From Bacteroides congonensis (lineage in GTDB: Bacteria; Bacteroidota; Bacteroidia; Bacteroidales; Bacteroidaceae): a DNA stretch of 64,000 nt. Within the stretch, counting starts at the first letter, position 1. Each line of letters opens with the position of its first letter. Of the stretch, positions 19,009-28,436 are shown in pieces. The notes below the pieces were generated by a model. It ran no database searches. It was not told where the DNA came from and saw nothing but the letters and a program-made list of their open reading frames with translations. The translations under genes were made by a program, and so were the position numbers. The DNA is taken from NCBI RefSeq assembly GCF_900130125.1, contig NZ_FQXY01000010.1, positions 434,001 through 498,000 on the forward strand, written 5' to 3'.

Positions 19009-22000
19009 TTACAGTGTCTGTTTCACTTCAATTTCTTCGAACGCCTCGATCATATCGCCCACCTTCATGTCGTTGCAGTTCACTAAACTGATACCGCACT
19101 CGAAGTTTGTACCTACTTCCTTCACATCGTCCTTGAAACGTTTCAAAGCATTAATGTTTCCGGTAAAGATAACGATACCATCGCGAATCAAACGAGCCTT
19201 GTCGCTGCGTTTCACCTTGCCGCTCTTCACCATTGCACCTGCTACAAGACCCACCTTCGTGATGTTGAACACTTCGCGGATTTCGATAGTCGCAGTAATC
19301 TGTTCCTTCAGTTCCGGAGCCAACATACCTTCCATAGCAGCTTTCACCTCTTCGATTGCGTCGTAGATGACAGAGTACTTACGGATGTCGACACCTTCCT
19401 GGTCGGCCATCTTACCGGCAGCGCCCGAAGGACGTACCTGGAATCCGACGATAATCGCATCCGAAGCGGCAGCCAGAGAAACGTCTGACTCGGAGATTGC
19501 TCCCACACCCTTATGGATGACATTTACCTGAATCTGTTCCGTAGACAGCTTGATCAACGAGTCGCTCAATGCTTCAACAGAACCGTCCACGTCACCCTTA
19601 ACGATGATGTTCAATTCCTGGAAGTTACCCAAAGCAATACGACGGCCCAATTCATCCAATGTAAGGATTTTCTGCGTACGCAAGCCCTGTTCACGGGCCA
19701 ACTGTTCACGCTTGTTGGTGATTTCACGAGCTTCCTGATCGCTTTCGACTACATGGAAAGTGTCACCTGCGGCAGGAGCGCCATTCAATCCAAGAATCAA
19801 TGCCGGTTCGGAAGGCCCTGCTTCCTTGATGCGCTGGTTACGTTCGTTAAACATAGCCTTCACACGTCCGTAGCTTGTTCCCGCCAAAACGATGTCTCCT
19901 ACCTTCAAGGTTCCGTTAGATACCAACACAGTCGCTACATATCCACGTCCCTTATCCAATGAAGACTCAATAATGGAACCCGAAGCGTTACGATTCGGAT
20001 TTGCCTTCAAGTCAAGCATTTCAGCTTCCAGCAATACTTTCTCCAACAGATCTTCTACCCCCATACCTTTCTTGGCTGAGATATCTTGTGACTGATACTT
20101 ACCACCCCATTCTTCAACAAGGTAGTTCATAGCGGCCAGTTCTTCTTTAATCTTATCCGGATTTGCAGTCGGCTTATCCACCTTATTGATAGCGAATACA
20201 ATAGGTACTCCTGCTGCCATCGCATGGTTGATTGCTTCCTTCGTCTGCGGCATCACGTTATCATCGGCAGCCACAATAATGATGGCAATATCCGTTACTT
20301 TCGCACCACGGGCACGCATAGCGGTAAACGCCTCATGACCCGGAGTATCCAGGAATGTGATACGGCGTCCGTCTTCCAACTTCACGTTGTATGCACCGAT
20401 ATGCTGTGTGATACCACCGGCTTCACCGGCAATTACATTCGCCTTACGAATATAGTCAAGCAAGGAAGTCTTACCATGGTCAACGTGTCCCATCACCGTA
20501 ACAATCGGAGCGCGCGGCAGCAAATCTTCCGGCGCGTCTTCTTCTTCAACGATGGCCTGTGCCACTTCCGCACTTACATATTCAGTCTTGAATCCGAACT
20601 CTTCGGCAACCAGATTGATAGTTTCCGCATCCAGACGCTGGTTGATAGAAACCATGATACCGATGCTCATACAAGTAGCGATAACCTGATTGACAGAAAC
20701 GTCCATCATCGTTGCCAGTTCATTGGCTGTCACGAATTCGGTGAGCTTCAATACCTTGCTGTCTGCCATTTCCTGGTCTTCCAGTTCCTGCATACGGTTG
20801 GAAGCCATTTCACGTTTCTCCTTACGGTATTTTGAAGTCTTGTTCTTGCCTTTGGTTGTCAGACGTGCAAGCGTTTCTTTTACCTGTTTTGCTACATCTT
20901 CCTCGCTCACTTCCTGTTTGATAACAGGCTTTTTGAAGCGGTCTCTATTGTTATTGTTATTTCTCCGGTTGTTATTGTTGCCTTGGTTGTTGCCACCACC
21001 AGCGTTACCACCGTTGTTGCCACCATGTCCACCGGCACCGCCTTTACCTTGTACATTCGGTCTCGGAGCAGCAAAGTTGGAAGTTGCCACGTTGTTCACA
21101 TCCACCTTCTCCTTGTTGATACGGTTCCGTTTCTTCTTGTTAACGTCAGCGTTATCTTTCGCTCCCACTTTCGGTTGCTTGAGATCATCCTTACGAATCT
21201 CTTTGATGATAGCTTCCTTCATCAACTTCTTCTGATCCTGACGGATTTTATCTTTCTCTTCGCGTTCACGGCGTTTCTCTTCCTTCGATTTTTTCTTGGG
21301 ACGAGTAGACTGGTTCAATGCTGCCAAGTCAATCTGGCCGATCACATTTATCTTCGCACCCAATTCCGGTTGACGGATTTTAAATACTTCATCGTCTTTA
21401 GAAGGTTCTTTCTCTGCCGGTGCTGCCGGTGCGACTTCTGCCGATGCTGCTTTTACAGGTCGTTCCACTCTGTTATCTTCTTCCGCCTTCACAGGTGCAG
21501 CTTTTACCTTCGGCTCTTCTTTAATCACTTCTTCCACTACTTTTTCAACTTCTGCCGGTTTCTTTTCTACTGTAGGTTCCGGTTGTTTCACAGGTTCCGG
21601 TCTTACAGGCTCCGGTTGTTTCACTGCCTCAGGCTGTTTCACAGGTTCAGCTTGTCTTACCGGTTCGGCTTGTTTTACTGTTTCAGTTTGTTTCACCACT
21701 GGTTCAGGCTGAACAGGTGCTGCCACCTCTTCCACCTTCGCTTCGGGTTCTTTCTTCACTTCAGGTTTAACAACAGGTCGTTCCACAACAGTTTCTTTTT
21801 TCTGTTCCGGTTCTTTTTCCACCTTTTCTGTTTTACGACCGTTCAATTTATCCAAGTCTATTTTCCCGACAGGTTTAAACTTCGGACGTGCATCCTCAGG
21901 TACGACTGTCTTGATCACATCTTCCGACTTCGGTTTCTCTGACTGTTTTTCGAAGCCTTCAATCGAAACCGACGCCTTATTACGATCCTTATTCTGACGT

Positions 22001-22197
22001 TCCTGAATGAAACGCTCCGATTCAAGTCTAAGGTTCTTGTCTGTACTAAACTCCTTCACGAGTATAGCGTACTGCTCCTCGCTAATTTTTGTATTAGGAT
22101 TAGCCTCAACGGTATGCCCTTTCTTTTGCAGGAACTCAACAACCGTTGCGATTCCTACATTCAAATCTCTTGTAACTTTGTTTAACCTTATCGTCAT
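19009..22197 (-). CDS. infB: Translation initiation factor IF-2
   Basis: 1062 residues. A short N-terminal IF2_N-type domain (to about 60) is followed by a long charged linker rich in Pro, Glu, Val and Lys (to about 270), a basic stretch and a Gly/Asn-rich segment (about 395-425). The GTPase domain follows, with G1 [17 protein letters not shown]3 [10 protein letters not shown] and G4 AINKVD, then the beta-barrel and C-terminal tRNA-binding domains. It brings fMet-tRNA to the 30S subunit. It lies third in the rimP-nusA-infB operon, with 55 bp after nusA. Confidence 0.97.
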   Translation of the reverse strand: MTIRLNKVTRDLNVGIATVVEFLQKKGHTVEANPNTKISEEQYAILVKEFSTDKNLRLESERFIQERQNKDRNKASVSIEGFEKQSEKPKSEDVIKTVVPEDARPKFKPVGKIDLDKLNGRKTEKVEKEPEQKKETVVERPVVKPEVKKEPEAKVEEVAAPVQPEPVVKQTETVKQAEPVRQAEPVKQPEAVKQPEPVRPEPVKQPEPTVEKKPAEVEKVVEEVIKEEPKVKAAPVKAEEDNRVERPVKAASAEVAPAAPAEKEPSKDDEVFKIRQPELGAKINVIGQIDLAALNQSTRPKKKSKEEKRREREEKDKIRQDQKKLMKEAIIKEIRKDDLKQPKVGAKDNADVNKKKRNRINKEKVDVNNVATSNFAAPRPNVQGKGGAGGHGGNNGGNAGGGNNQGNNNNRRNNNNNRDRFKKPVIKQEVSEEDVAKQVKETLARLTTKGKNKTSKYRKEKREMASNRMQELEDQEMADSKVLKLTEFVTANELATMMDVSVNQVIATCMSIGIMVSINQRLDAETINLVAEEFGFKTEYVSAEVAQAIVEEEDAPEDLLPRAPIVTVMGHVDHGKTSLLDYIRKANVIAGEAGGITQHIGAYNVKLEDGRRITFLDTPGHEAFTAMRARGAKVTDIAIIIVAADDNVMPQTKEAINHAMAAGVPIVFAINKVDKPTANPDKIKEELAAMNYLVEEWGGKYQSQDISAKKGMGVEDLLEKVLLEAEMLDLKANPNRNASGSIIESSLDKGRGYVATVLVSNGTLKVGDIVLAGTSYGRVKAMFNERNQRIKEAGPSEPALILGLNGAPAAGDTFHVVESDQEAREITNKREQLAREQGLRTQKILTLDELGRRIALGNFQELNIIVKGDVDGSVEALSDSLIKLSTEQIQVNVIHKGVGAISESDVSLAAASDAIIVGFQVRPSGAAGKMADQEGVDIRKYSVIYDAIEEVKAAMEGMLAPELKEQITATIEIREVFNITKVGLVAGAMVKSGKVKRSDKARLIRDGIVIFTGNINALKRFKDDVKEVGTNFECGISLVNCNDMKVGDMIEAFEEIEVKQTL

Positions 22198-22252
22198 ATT
22201 TAAAATTTAATGAATAAATGGAGCGAAGAAAATCCCAATCGTAATTACCTGA

Positions 22253-23551
22253 TTACTCTTGTTCCTTTTCCGGTTCTTGTCCTTGTTCCGGCTCTTCTTC
22301 TTCAAACTCCGATTTCAAAATGTGTATTACCTCGTCCACTGTCTCTTCTTCCAGGTCCGTCTTTTCAATCAACAACTCGCGTGGAGCATTCAACACAGCC
22401 TTCGCCGTATCAATGCCGATAGCCTTGATTGCATCAATCACCCATCCGTCGATTTCATCCCTGAACTCATCGAGATAGATATCCTCATCAGCTACATTCT
22501 CATCCAACTCACGGAACACGTCGATAGTGTACTCAGTTAACATACTGGCCAGTTTGATATTCAAACCGCCTTTACCGATAGCCAGCGATACTTCTTCCGG
22601 TTTGAGGAACACCTCTGCTTTTTTCTCTTCCTCATTCAGACGGATAGAAGAAATTTTTGCCGGGCTCAAAGCGCGCTGTATAAACAATGAAATATTCGAT
22701 GTATAATTGATTACGTCGATATTCTCATTGCGAAGCTCACGAACGATGCCATGAATACGACTACCCTTTACACCTACGCAGGCTCCTACGGGGTCGATTC
22801 TGTCATCATAAGATTCTACCGCAATCTTGGCGCGTTCGCCGGGAATGCGGGCAATCCTCTTGATGGTAATCAAGCCATCATTGATTTCGGGTACTTCCAT
22901 CTCAAACAGACGTTGCAGGAAAACGGGAGAAGTACGTGACAGGATAATCTTGGGATTATTGTTCTTGTTGTCCACGCGGGCAACTACTGCACGGGCCGTT
23001 TCACCTTTACGATAGAAATCGCTCGGGATTTGCTCGGTCTTGGGCAACAGCAGTTCGTTTCCTTCATCGTCAAGAAGCAACATTTCCTTTTTCCAGATCT
23101 GATATACTTCCGCATTGATGATTGTACCTACCTTATCTATATATTTATTATAAATACTGTCTTTTTCGAGTTCCAGAATCTTGGAAGCCAGTGTCTGGCG
23201 GAGATTCAGGATAGCACGACGGCCGAATTTCGCGAAGATAACCTCGTCAGTCACCTCTTCGCCTTCTTCGTAGGAAGCATCGATCTTCTGTGCTTCGCTC
23301 AACGAAATCTGCATATTCGGGTTAGTCAAATCTTCATCGGCCACAACTTCACGGTTACGCCATATCTCGAAGTCACCCTTGTCCGGGTTCACGATTACGT
23401 CGTAATTCTCATCGGTGCCAAACATTTTCGCGATTACGCTACGGAACGACTCTTCAAGTACGCTGACCATCGTCGTTCTATCGATATTCTTCAGTTCCTT
23501 AAATTCCGAAAATGTATCAATCAAGCTGATTGTTTCTTCTTTTTTGGCCAT
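22253..23551 (-). CDS. nusA: Transcription elongation/termination factor NusA
   Basis: 432 residues. It has an N-terminal RNA-polymerase-binding domain (to about 130), an S1 domain, then two KH domains, the first with the DPVGACVGVKGSRIHGIVREL signature and the second with LAIGKGGLNIKLA. An acidic C-terminus ends in EEEEPEQGQEPEKEQE. It lacks the long C-terminal repeats of E. coli NusA, as usual in this phylum. It directly follows rimP (2 bp gap). Confidence 0.96.
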   Translation of the reverse strand: MAKKEETISLIDTFSEFKELKNIDRTTMVSVLEESFRSVIAKMFGTDENYDVIVNPDKGDFEIWRNREVVADEDLTNPNMQISLSEAQKIDASYEEGEEVTDEVIFAKFGRRAILNLRQTLASKILELEKDSIYNKYIDKVGTIINAEVYQIWKKEMLLLDDEGNELLLPKTEQIPSDFYRKGETARAVVARVDNKNNNPKIILSRTSPVFLQRLFEMEVPEINDGLITIKRIARIPGERAKIAVESYDDRIDPVGACVGVKGSRIHGIVRELRNENIDVINYTSNISLFIQRALSPAKISSIRLNEEEKKAEVFLKPEEVSLAIGKGGLNIKLASMLTEYTIDVFRELDENVADEDIYLDEFRDEIDGWVIDAIKAIGIDTAKAVLNAPRELLIEKTDLEEETVDEVIHILKSEFEEEEPEQGQEPEKEQE

Positions 23552-23553
23552 AA

Positions 23554-24021
23554 CTATTTAAAGCTAATTAAGTATTTAGTATATTTTATTTGCTCATAAG
23601 TGAAGGTTTCGTCCTCTTCTACCAGCTTCGGGCGCTTGGAACCTTCCATTTTAACTTTCTTCTGTACGGATACCGTAAACTTCTCTTCATCAGCATCCTT
23701 CAGGACACCTGCCAGTTTCTGTCCGCCTTTTGTCATCACTTCCACCTCTTGTCCGATGTGAATGTAATACTGTTGCAGCACTTTAAAGGGCTGTCCGATG
23801 CCGGCCGAACCCACTTCCAGTTCATAATCTTCCTCTTCACGGTTCAGTTTCGACTCTATGAAGCGGCTAAGCTCCACACAATCCTCAATCCAAACACCTT
23901 CTGCATGGTCAATTTCGACCACAATCTTGTCATCCGGGCTCACGGTCACCTCTACTAAAAAGTAGTCTTTTCCTTCCAGCCACTCTTCTACAATCTGACA
24001 AACAGTTTTCTTTTCTATCAT
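23554..24021 (-). CDS. rimP: Ribosome maturation factor RimP
   Basis: 155 residues with the RimP N-terminal alpha/beta domain (VEIDHAEGVWIEDCVELSRFIESKL, then YELEVGSAGIGQPF, in which the usual 'SPGLDRP' is replaced by SAGIGQP) and a C-terminal SH3-like domain. It assists 30S subunit assembly. It is the first gene of the rimP-nusA-infB operon, with a consensus promoter upstream (24089-24119). Confidence 0.93.
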   Translation of the reverse strand: MIEKKTVCQIVEEWLEGKDYFLVEVTVSPDDKIVVEIDHAEGVWIEDCVELSRFIESKLNREEEDYELEVGSAGIGQPFKVLQQYYIHIGQEVEVMTKGGQKLAGVLKDADEEKFTVSVQKKVKMEGSKRPKLVEEDETFTYEQIKYTKYLISFK

Positions 24022-24088
24022 TTATTCACTATATAAGAACAAAAAAAGGAGCTTAATTGCCCCTCCACCTTTCATCCGTTTCCGGTTG

Positions 24089-24119
24089 CAAAGATATAAA
24101 TAATCTGTTCGACTACAAA
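24089..24119 (-). promoter_or_regulatory. Consensus promoter of the rimP-nusA-infB operon
   Basis: On the minus strand TTTG (24116-24119) and TATCTTTG (24089-24096) are separated by exactly 19 bp. This is the best -33/-7 match in the chromosomal part of the window. Confidence 0.85.
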
Positions 24120-24193
24120 ACATTAAAGAAAAAAAGTATGAATTAACAGTCTTATCTTCGTATCTTTACAGCGCAATTAAAAAAACAGGCACT

Positions 24194-24589
24194 ATGGCAC
24201 ACCGTCTCAACACCAATAAACAGTTTATGCTAGGTAATGGAATCCTGGCTTTTGCAGTCATATTCGTTGTGGTTATTTTTGTATACATGAGTATGCGCCT
24301 GCAACGGGAGAAACAGGAAGAACGACATTTTATCGAAACTTATACGATCAGTCTGGTGAAAGGATTTGCCGGAGATTCCATTTCTTTGTTTGTTAATGAC
24401 AGCCTTATTACCAACAGGATCATGCCGGAAGAACCCTATACCGTGGAAGTTGGACGTTTCGCTGAACAGAGCGCCTTGCTGATTGTAGATAATAATACAG
24501 AATTAGTATCGACCTTCGACCTTAGCGAAAGAGGTGGAACTTATCAATTCGAAAAAGAAGCGGACGGGATTAAGCAATTGGCCAAATAG
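24194..24589 (+). CDS. Conserved single-pass membrane protein, unknown function
   Basis: 131 residues. A short cytoplasmic head (MAHRLNTNKQ), one membrane helix (about 14-33), then a soluble domain of about 95 residues that looks like a small beta-sandwich (SISLFVNDSLITNRIMPEEP...TFDLSERGGTYQF). I do not recognise a named family. A -7-like TATCTTTA lies about 30 bp upstream. It is divergent from rimP. Confidence 0.7.
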   Translation: MAHRLNTNKQFMLGNGILAFAVIFVVVIFVYMSMRLQREKQEERHFIETYTISLVKGFAGDSISLFVNDSLITNRIMPEEPYTVEVGRFAEQSALLIVDNNTELVSTFDLSERGGTYQFEKEADGIKQLAK

Positions 24590-24609
24590 TAACAGCATTA
24601 ACTAAGTTT

Positions 24610-24703
24610 GTGCCACTACATTGGCACAACCGTGCCATAGCATTGGCATGACTGTGCCACCGCATTGGCACAAGTATGACAATGCAATGCCACTACCTTG
24701 GCA
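24610..24703. repeat. 22-bp tandem palindromic array B (4 units and a half)
   Basis: Units start at 24610, 24632, 24654 and 24676, with a last half unit at 24698. Each is arm GTGCCA, 6-bp middle (CTACAT, TAGCAT, CCGCAT), inverted arm TGGCAC, 4-bp linker. Unit 4 is degenerate. The array lies between convergent genes and stops 12 bp before the stop codon of the metalloprotease gene. Confidence 0.9.
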
Positions 24704-24714
24704 AATAAAGTACT

Positions 24715-25440
24715 CTAAATTTCCGTTCGATATTTCTTTAATTCTTCCCGTAAAGCGAGCGCTTTGCCTTCCGTTAATTGATTCAAGAGCGCCCAAAAAC
24801 GTTCACTATGATTCATTTCACGAGTGTGACATAGTTCATGCAAAAGCACATAGTCTATCAAATGTGAAGGTAACAGGACTAAATAATAGGATAAATTTAT
24901 ATCTTTTCGTCCCGAACAACTTCCCCATCTTCCCTGACTGGAGTTTATTTTCACACTAGTATAAGATAATCCGCATTGCTTTGACAAACGCTCTAAACGA
25001 GGTGGAAGAATGCTCTTTGCATTCCGCCTCAACGATTCTTCAATGACTTTACGCAACCAGTCCTGCAAATTCTCATCAGTAAAGTCCGCGGTAGGCGGGC
25101 AGATGATTTGCATAAATCCCAATCGTGAATTTGCCAGGAACTGTTCTTTATCCCCAGATACTAAAGACAATTTGAAAAATTCGGTATCAATCTTATAATT
25201 CAAATCAATCAGCGGGCGATTCAGTCGCCGACGGGAAGCCAACAACTTACCACGCAAATTCTCAATAGCCTGCTTTATCTCTTTCATCGTTGTTCCGGAC
25301 GGAACTGAAACATATATTGCATCGCTCTTGGTACGAAAGACAAGACTTTTAGCACGTTGGTTCACACGCACCACCAATCGCCCTAATTCTTCATCCTCTA
25401 TAACTGCTTCCTTCATCATAAACCTCCTAACAATCACCAC
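24715..25440 (-). CDS. YgjP-type (DUF45, M48-like) metallopeptidase
   Basis: 241 residues; translation may begin at the second or third methionine (MMKEAVIED). The C-terminal catalytic region carries HELCHTREMNHSERFW, with the zinc ligands in HELCH (201-205) and His211, and is preceded by the conserved SSQGRWGSCSGRKDINLSYYLVLLP. This matches the YgjP/DUF45 family, which is cytoplasmic with an uncertain substrate. Three single sites decide the function and all are intact. Confidence 0.88.
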   Translation of the reverse strand: MVIVRRFMMKEAVIEDEELGRLVVRVNQRAKSLVFRTKSDAIYVSVPSGTTMKEIKQAIENLRGKLLASRRRLNRPLIDLNYKIDTEFFKLSLVSGDKEQFLANSRLGFMQIICPPTADFTDENLQDWLRKVIEESLRRNAKSILPPRLERLSKQCGLSYTSVKINSSQGRWGSCSGRKDINLSYYLVLLPSHLIDYVLLHELCHTREMNHSERFWALLNQLTEGKALALREELKKYRTEI

Positions 25441-25545
25441 AAAAGTAATAAAAAAGAAGATTCTACCTAAAAAATCTTATTCAAGATGCAACTTTATAAG
25501 AATATGAACCGTCTAACTTGTATAACACCATAGAAATTCAAAATT

Positions 25546-26328
25546 ATGAAAACAAGTTTATTAGCCTTATTTGCAACGGGATTGATTCTAATACTGACCG
25601 CAGGTTCCTGTTTACAGGGAAAACACGTAACCGGCAGTAAAAACTATCTCACAAAAAAAGTAGAAGTCGGACACTTCAACGAGATTAAATTATTGGGTAG
25701 TGCAAATGTCACGTACCACCAAGGTTCCCCAAATTACATAGAGATTTATGGCTCCGACAATATCATCCCACTTTTGGAGACTTATGTCGACGGTAATACA
25801 CTTATTGTAAAGTATAAAAAGAACGTTACTATCTGGAAAGGCAAACTGGAAGTTAAAGTCTTTTCACCGGAACTGAATAAATTAACCATTAATGGTTCAG
25901 GAGATATACACTTTGCTAATGGCATACAGACCAAAGAAGATATATCACTCAGCATCAACGGTTCGGGAGATATTAAAGGAAAAGACTTCAAATGCCGGAA
26001 AATGTCTGTTTCCATCAGCGGTTCGGGAGATGTGAAGCTTCAGCAAATAGAAAGCGAGGAATGCAATGCGAGTATCGCCGGCTCCGGTGATATCGGTCTG
26101 AGCGGTAAAACGCTCAATGCCAAGTATAAAATTGCAGGTTCGGGAGACATTGCAGCCGGTAATCTGGAATCGGAAAATGTTTCGGCAAGTACAACCGGCT
26201 CCGGTAGCATTAGCTGCTATGCCAGTGGAAAATTAACAGCACGTGTGACAGGAAGCGGTGATATAGCCTATCGGGGAAATCCTCAGGAGATAGATGCTCC
26301 ACGAAAAAATATACGGCAGATTAAATAA
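25546..26328 (+). CDS. GIN-domain lipoprotein (DUF2807)
   Basis: 260 residues. It has a signal peptide with lipobox TAGSC (Cys25 or nearby), so it is a lipoprotein. The rest is a right-handed beta-helix-like GIN domain built of repeats containing GSGDI or GSGSI (GSGDIHF, GSGDIKG, GSGDVKL, GSGDIGL, GSGDIAA, GSGSISC, GSGDIAY), about one per 20 residues. The family is described as a putative adhesin head or envelope stress-linked protein; no partner gene is adjacent. Confidence 0.88.
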   Translation: MKTSLLALFATGLILILTAGSCLQGKHVTGSKNYLTKKVEVGHFNEIKLLGSANVTYHQGSPNYIEIYGSDNIIPLLETYVDGNTLIVKYKKNVTIWKGKLEVKVFSPELNKLTINGSGDIHFANGIQTKEDISLSINGSGDIKGKDFKCRKMSVSISGSGDVKLQQIESEECNASIAGSGDIGLSGKTLNAKYKIAGSGDIAAGNLESENVSASTTGSGSISCYASGKLTARVTGSGDIAYRGNPQEIDAPRKNIRQIK

Positions 26329-26353
26329 TCAAATAAACCTCAAAAACATAAAA

Positions 26354-26384
26354 GGGCTACTGCATCACGCGGTAGCCCATTTAT
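26354..26384 (+). terminator. Terminator of the GIN gene
   Basis: GGGCTAC (26354-26360) pairs with GTAGCCC (26372-26378), followed by ATTTATTTA. It lies 25 bp after the stop. Confidence 0.65.
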
Positions 26385-26499
26385 TTAGTTAGTTTCATTA
26401 TAAAAATTTGAGAGAATTGAAAACTTCACAGTTTCGCTTTCATTGTTGTTTTAATTAAGCACACTAACTATATTATATGTTTAAAGCAAATGAAAATGT

Positions 26500-26988
26500 C
26501 TATTCGTTTATAACCTGCACCTTGTGGTTAATCCTCGCCAAACTGTCAGCGAGAACCTGATCGGCTTTCGTATCATTCGAGATAGCGACCGATGGTGCTG
26601 TTACTTGTTTACCAATGGTATCCGTTACCAATACACTTCCGTCATCACCGGAGAAAGAATGTTGAGCCACATTCCCCAACGAAAGGATGATAGCGATTAC
26701 GGCAGCGGCTTTGAACAGAGGAACGAAACGGCCGGTCAGTGTCAAGCGTTTTGCTTTTACGACCACAGGCTCCACCTCTGCCAGAATACGAGCGTCAAAG
26801 TCTTCGCCCAGTCCTACTCCCTGCTGAACCTGCTGATAAACAAACAAGTTCTTATAGCGAAGCAAATGAGCCGGTACATCTTCTTTTGAGAAGAAGTCGC
26901 GCAATGTAGCTTCTTCCTCGATGGAAGTTTCGCATTGCCAGTATCGCTCCAGGAGCTGTTCTATATCCTTATAATCCATATTCGTCAA
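26500..26988 (-). CDS. Probable anti-sigma factor, single membrane helix
   Basis: 162 residues. An N-terminal cytoplasmic part (about 1-85, YKDIEQLLERYWQCETSIEEEATLRDFF, a start typical of Bacteroides anti-sigma-like proteins), one membrane helix (about 90-105) and a periplasmic tail. It overlaps the upstream ECF sigma gene by 20 bp, the standard arrangement of a sigma/anti-sigma pair. No zinc-binding HxxxCxxC motif is present. The start may be the second methionine (MDYKD). Confidence 0.75.
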   Translation of the reverse strand: MTNMDYKDIEQLLERYWQCETSIEEEATLRDFFSKEDVPAHLLRYKNLFVYQQVQQGVGLGEDFDARILAEVEPVVVKAKRLTLTGRFVPLFKAAAVIAIILSLGNVAQHSFSGDDGSVLVTDTIGKQVTAPSVAISNDTKADQVLADSLARINHKVQVINE

Positions 26989-27478
26989 TTTCTAAATACC
27001 TTTGTTTTACCTTTTGCCTGGCTCTGAAGAGGTTCACTTTAACCTGTTCCTCTGTCAGATTCAGCAGGGCTGCAATTTTTTTATAGCTTTCACCTTCAAT
27101 GTCCCTCAGTTGCATGATAAGCCGCTGTTTTTCGGGAAGTTCGTTGACCAGCCTATTGATGATGTTCATTCTTTCATCATGAACCATCTGGTCGTACGGA
27201 CTGTTTGCATCAGGTTCTTCCTCCATTTCGGGGGTGAGTTCCACGTTCTGAGCTTCTTTCTTCTGACTCCGGTCTATCGCCAGGTTCTTTGCCACTATCA
27301 GGCAATAGGCTTCGACCGATTCAAATTGCGACCACTCATCACGCTTGTTCCACACTCTTATCATGGTGTCCTGAACGACATCCTCGGCTTCAGCCCTATC
27401 CAGGGTAATTCGGAGTGCCAATCGAAAGAGTTTATCCTTCAGTGGCAAAATATCGTTTCGGAAGCTGATTTCTTGCAT
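26969..27478 (-). CDS. ECF sigma-70 family RNA polymerase sigma factor
   Basis: 169 residues with sigma region 2 (AEDVVQDTMIRVWNKRDEW, about 31-49) and region 4 (LPEKQRLIMQLRDIEGESYKKIAALLNLTEEQVKVNLFRARQ). Region 4 ends in a classical helix-turn-helix. The spacing and size are those of ECF sigma factors. It is paired with the overlapping membrane anti-sigma gene, suggesting control by an envelope signal; the regulon is not visible. It starts 60 bp after argB. Confidence 0.92.
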   Translation of the reverse strand: MQEISFRNDILPLKDKLFRLALRITLDRAEAEDVVQDTMIRVWNKRDEWSQFESVEAYCLIVAKNLAIDRSQKKEAQNVELTPEMEEEPDANSPYDQMVHDERMNIINRLVNELPEKQRLIMQLRDIEGESYKKIAALLNLTEEQVKVNLFRARQKVKQRYLEIDEYGL

Positions 27479-27538
27479 CTCTATAATAATGACGGGCTAG
27501 GATATGAAAAGTTACAGTTGCCCACTACTTTTTTTGAA

Positions 27539-28312
27539 TTATTTTTTTATTCTTGTTCCACCGTTGTCGTTAATCGCTGACGCTAAGGTAATTATCACTT
27601 CAGACACTCCCGCATTTATTGCTTCAAAAGAGTTCTCCAACTTTGGAATCATACCACCTTGAATAACGCCGTCGGCTACGTATTGTTCGAATTCGGCACG
27701 GGTAATCTGCGGAATCACACTATCGTCATCGTTCTCGTCACGCAGCACGCCCTTCTTCTCGAAGCAATATACCAAAGTCACATCAAACAAGGCCGATAAA
27801 GCCTTTGCCGTCTCTCCGGCAATGGTATCTGCATTGGTGTTCAGCATGTTTCCCTGCCCGTCATGTGTCAACGGTGCCATCACCGGAACTACACCTTTAT
27901 GTATCAAGTCAGACAGCAAAGTAGCATCCACCTTTTCCACATCACCGACAAAGCCGTAGTCCACCTCTTTCACAGGACGTTTCACCGAACGGATTACATT
28001 CATATCCGCTCCGGTCAGTCCCAACGCATTGACTCCGCGAGCCTGTAGCCCGGCCACAATACTCTTATTCACCAAGCCGCCATACACCATTGTCACCACT
28101 TTCAAAGTCTCCGCATCAGTGATACGACGCCCGTTTACCATTTTACTTTCAATACCCAGTTGTGCGGCAATCTTTGTAGCCGAACGACCACCACCGTGAA
28201 CCAGCACTTTATGCCCGTCGATAGCGGCAAAGTCATTTAACAACTGACGAAGGGTGGCGTCCTCTTCTACGATTTTGCCACCCACCTTAATTACTGTTAG
28301 TTTTTCTCTCAT
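27539..28312 (-). CDS. argB: Acetylglutamate kinase
   Basis: 257 residues. It phosphorylates N-acetylglutamate in arginine synthesis. Visible features: IKVGGKIVE at the N-terminus, VHGGGRSATKIAAQLG, the N-acetylglutamate site in GLTGADMN and the nucleotide-binding end IQGGMIPKLENSFEAI. It lies 124 bp downstream of speA on the same strand, a pairing that places arginine synthesis beside arginine decarboxylation. A long inverted repeat lies between the two. Confidence 0.94.
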   Translation of the reverse strand: MREKLTVIKVGGKIVEEDATLRQLLNDFAAIDGHKVLVHGGGRSATKIAAQLGIESKMVNGRRITDAETLKVVTMVYGGLVNKSIVAGLQARGVNALGLTGADMNVIRSVKRPVKEVDYGFVGDVEKVDATLLSDLIHKGVVPVMAPLTHDGQGNMLNTNADTIAGETAKALSALFDVTLVYCFEKKGVLRDENDDDSVIPQITRAEFEQYVADGVIQGGMIPKLENSFEAINAGVSEVIITLASAINDNGGTRIKK

Positions 28313-28330
28313 TTCTTATATCTTTAATTC

Positions 28331-28430
28331 AGGCACGGATTACACGGATTTCACGGTTTTAGTTGTGTGAGAACGCAAAGCAACCATTCAATTATGCGAA
28401 GCTACCGTGAAATCCGTGTAATCCGTGCCT
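28331..28430. repeat. Long inverted repeat, copy 2 (perfect arms)
   Basis: Arms of 26 bp at 28331-28356 and 28405-28430 are perfect reverse complements (start AGGCACGGATTACACGG) with a 48-bp loop. The element fills the gap between speA and argB. Confidence 0.92.
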
Positions 28431-28436
28431 ACTTAT

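Noticed and set aside
20690..21942. Long plus-strand reading frames across infB
   Set aside because: They are antisense shadows of the biased linker codons of IF-2; their translations are low-complexity (Phe/Arg/Leu runs).
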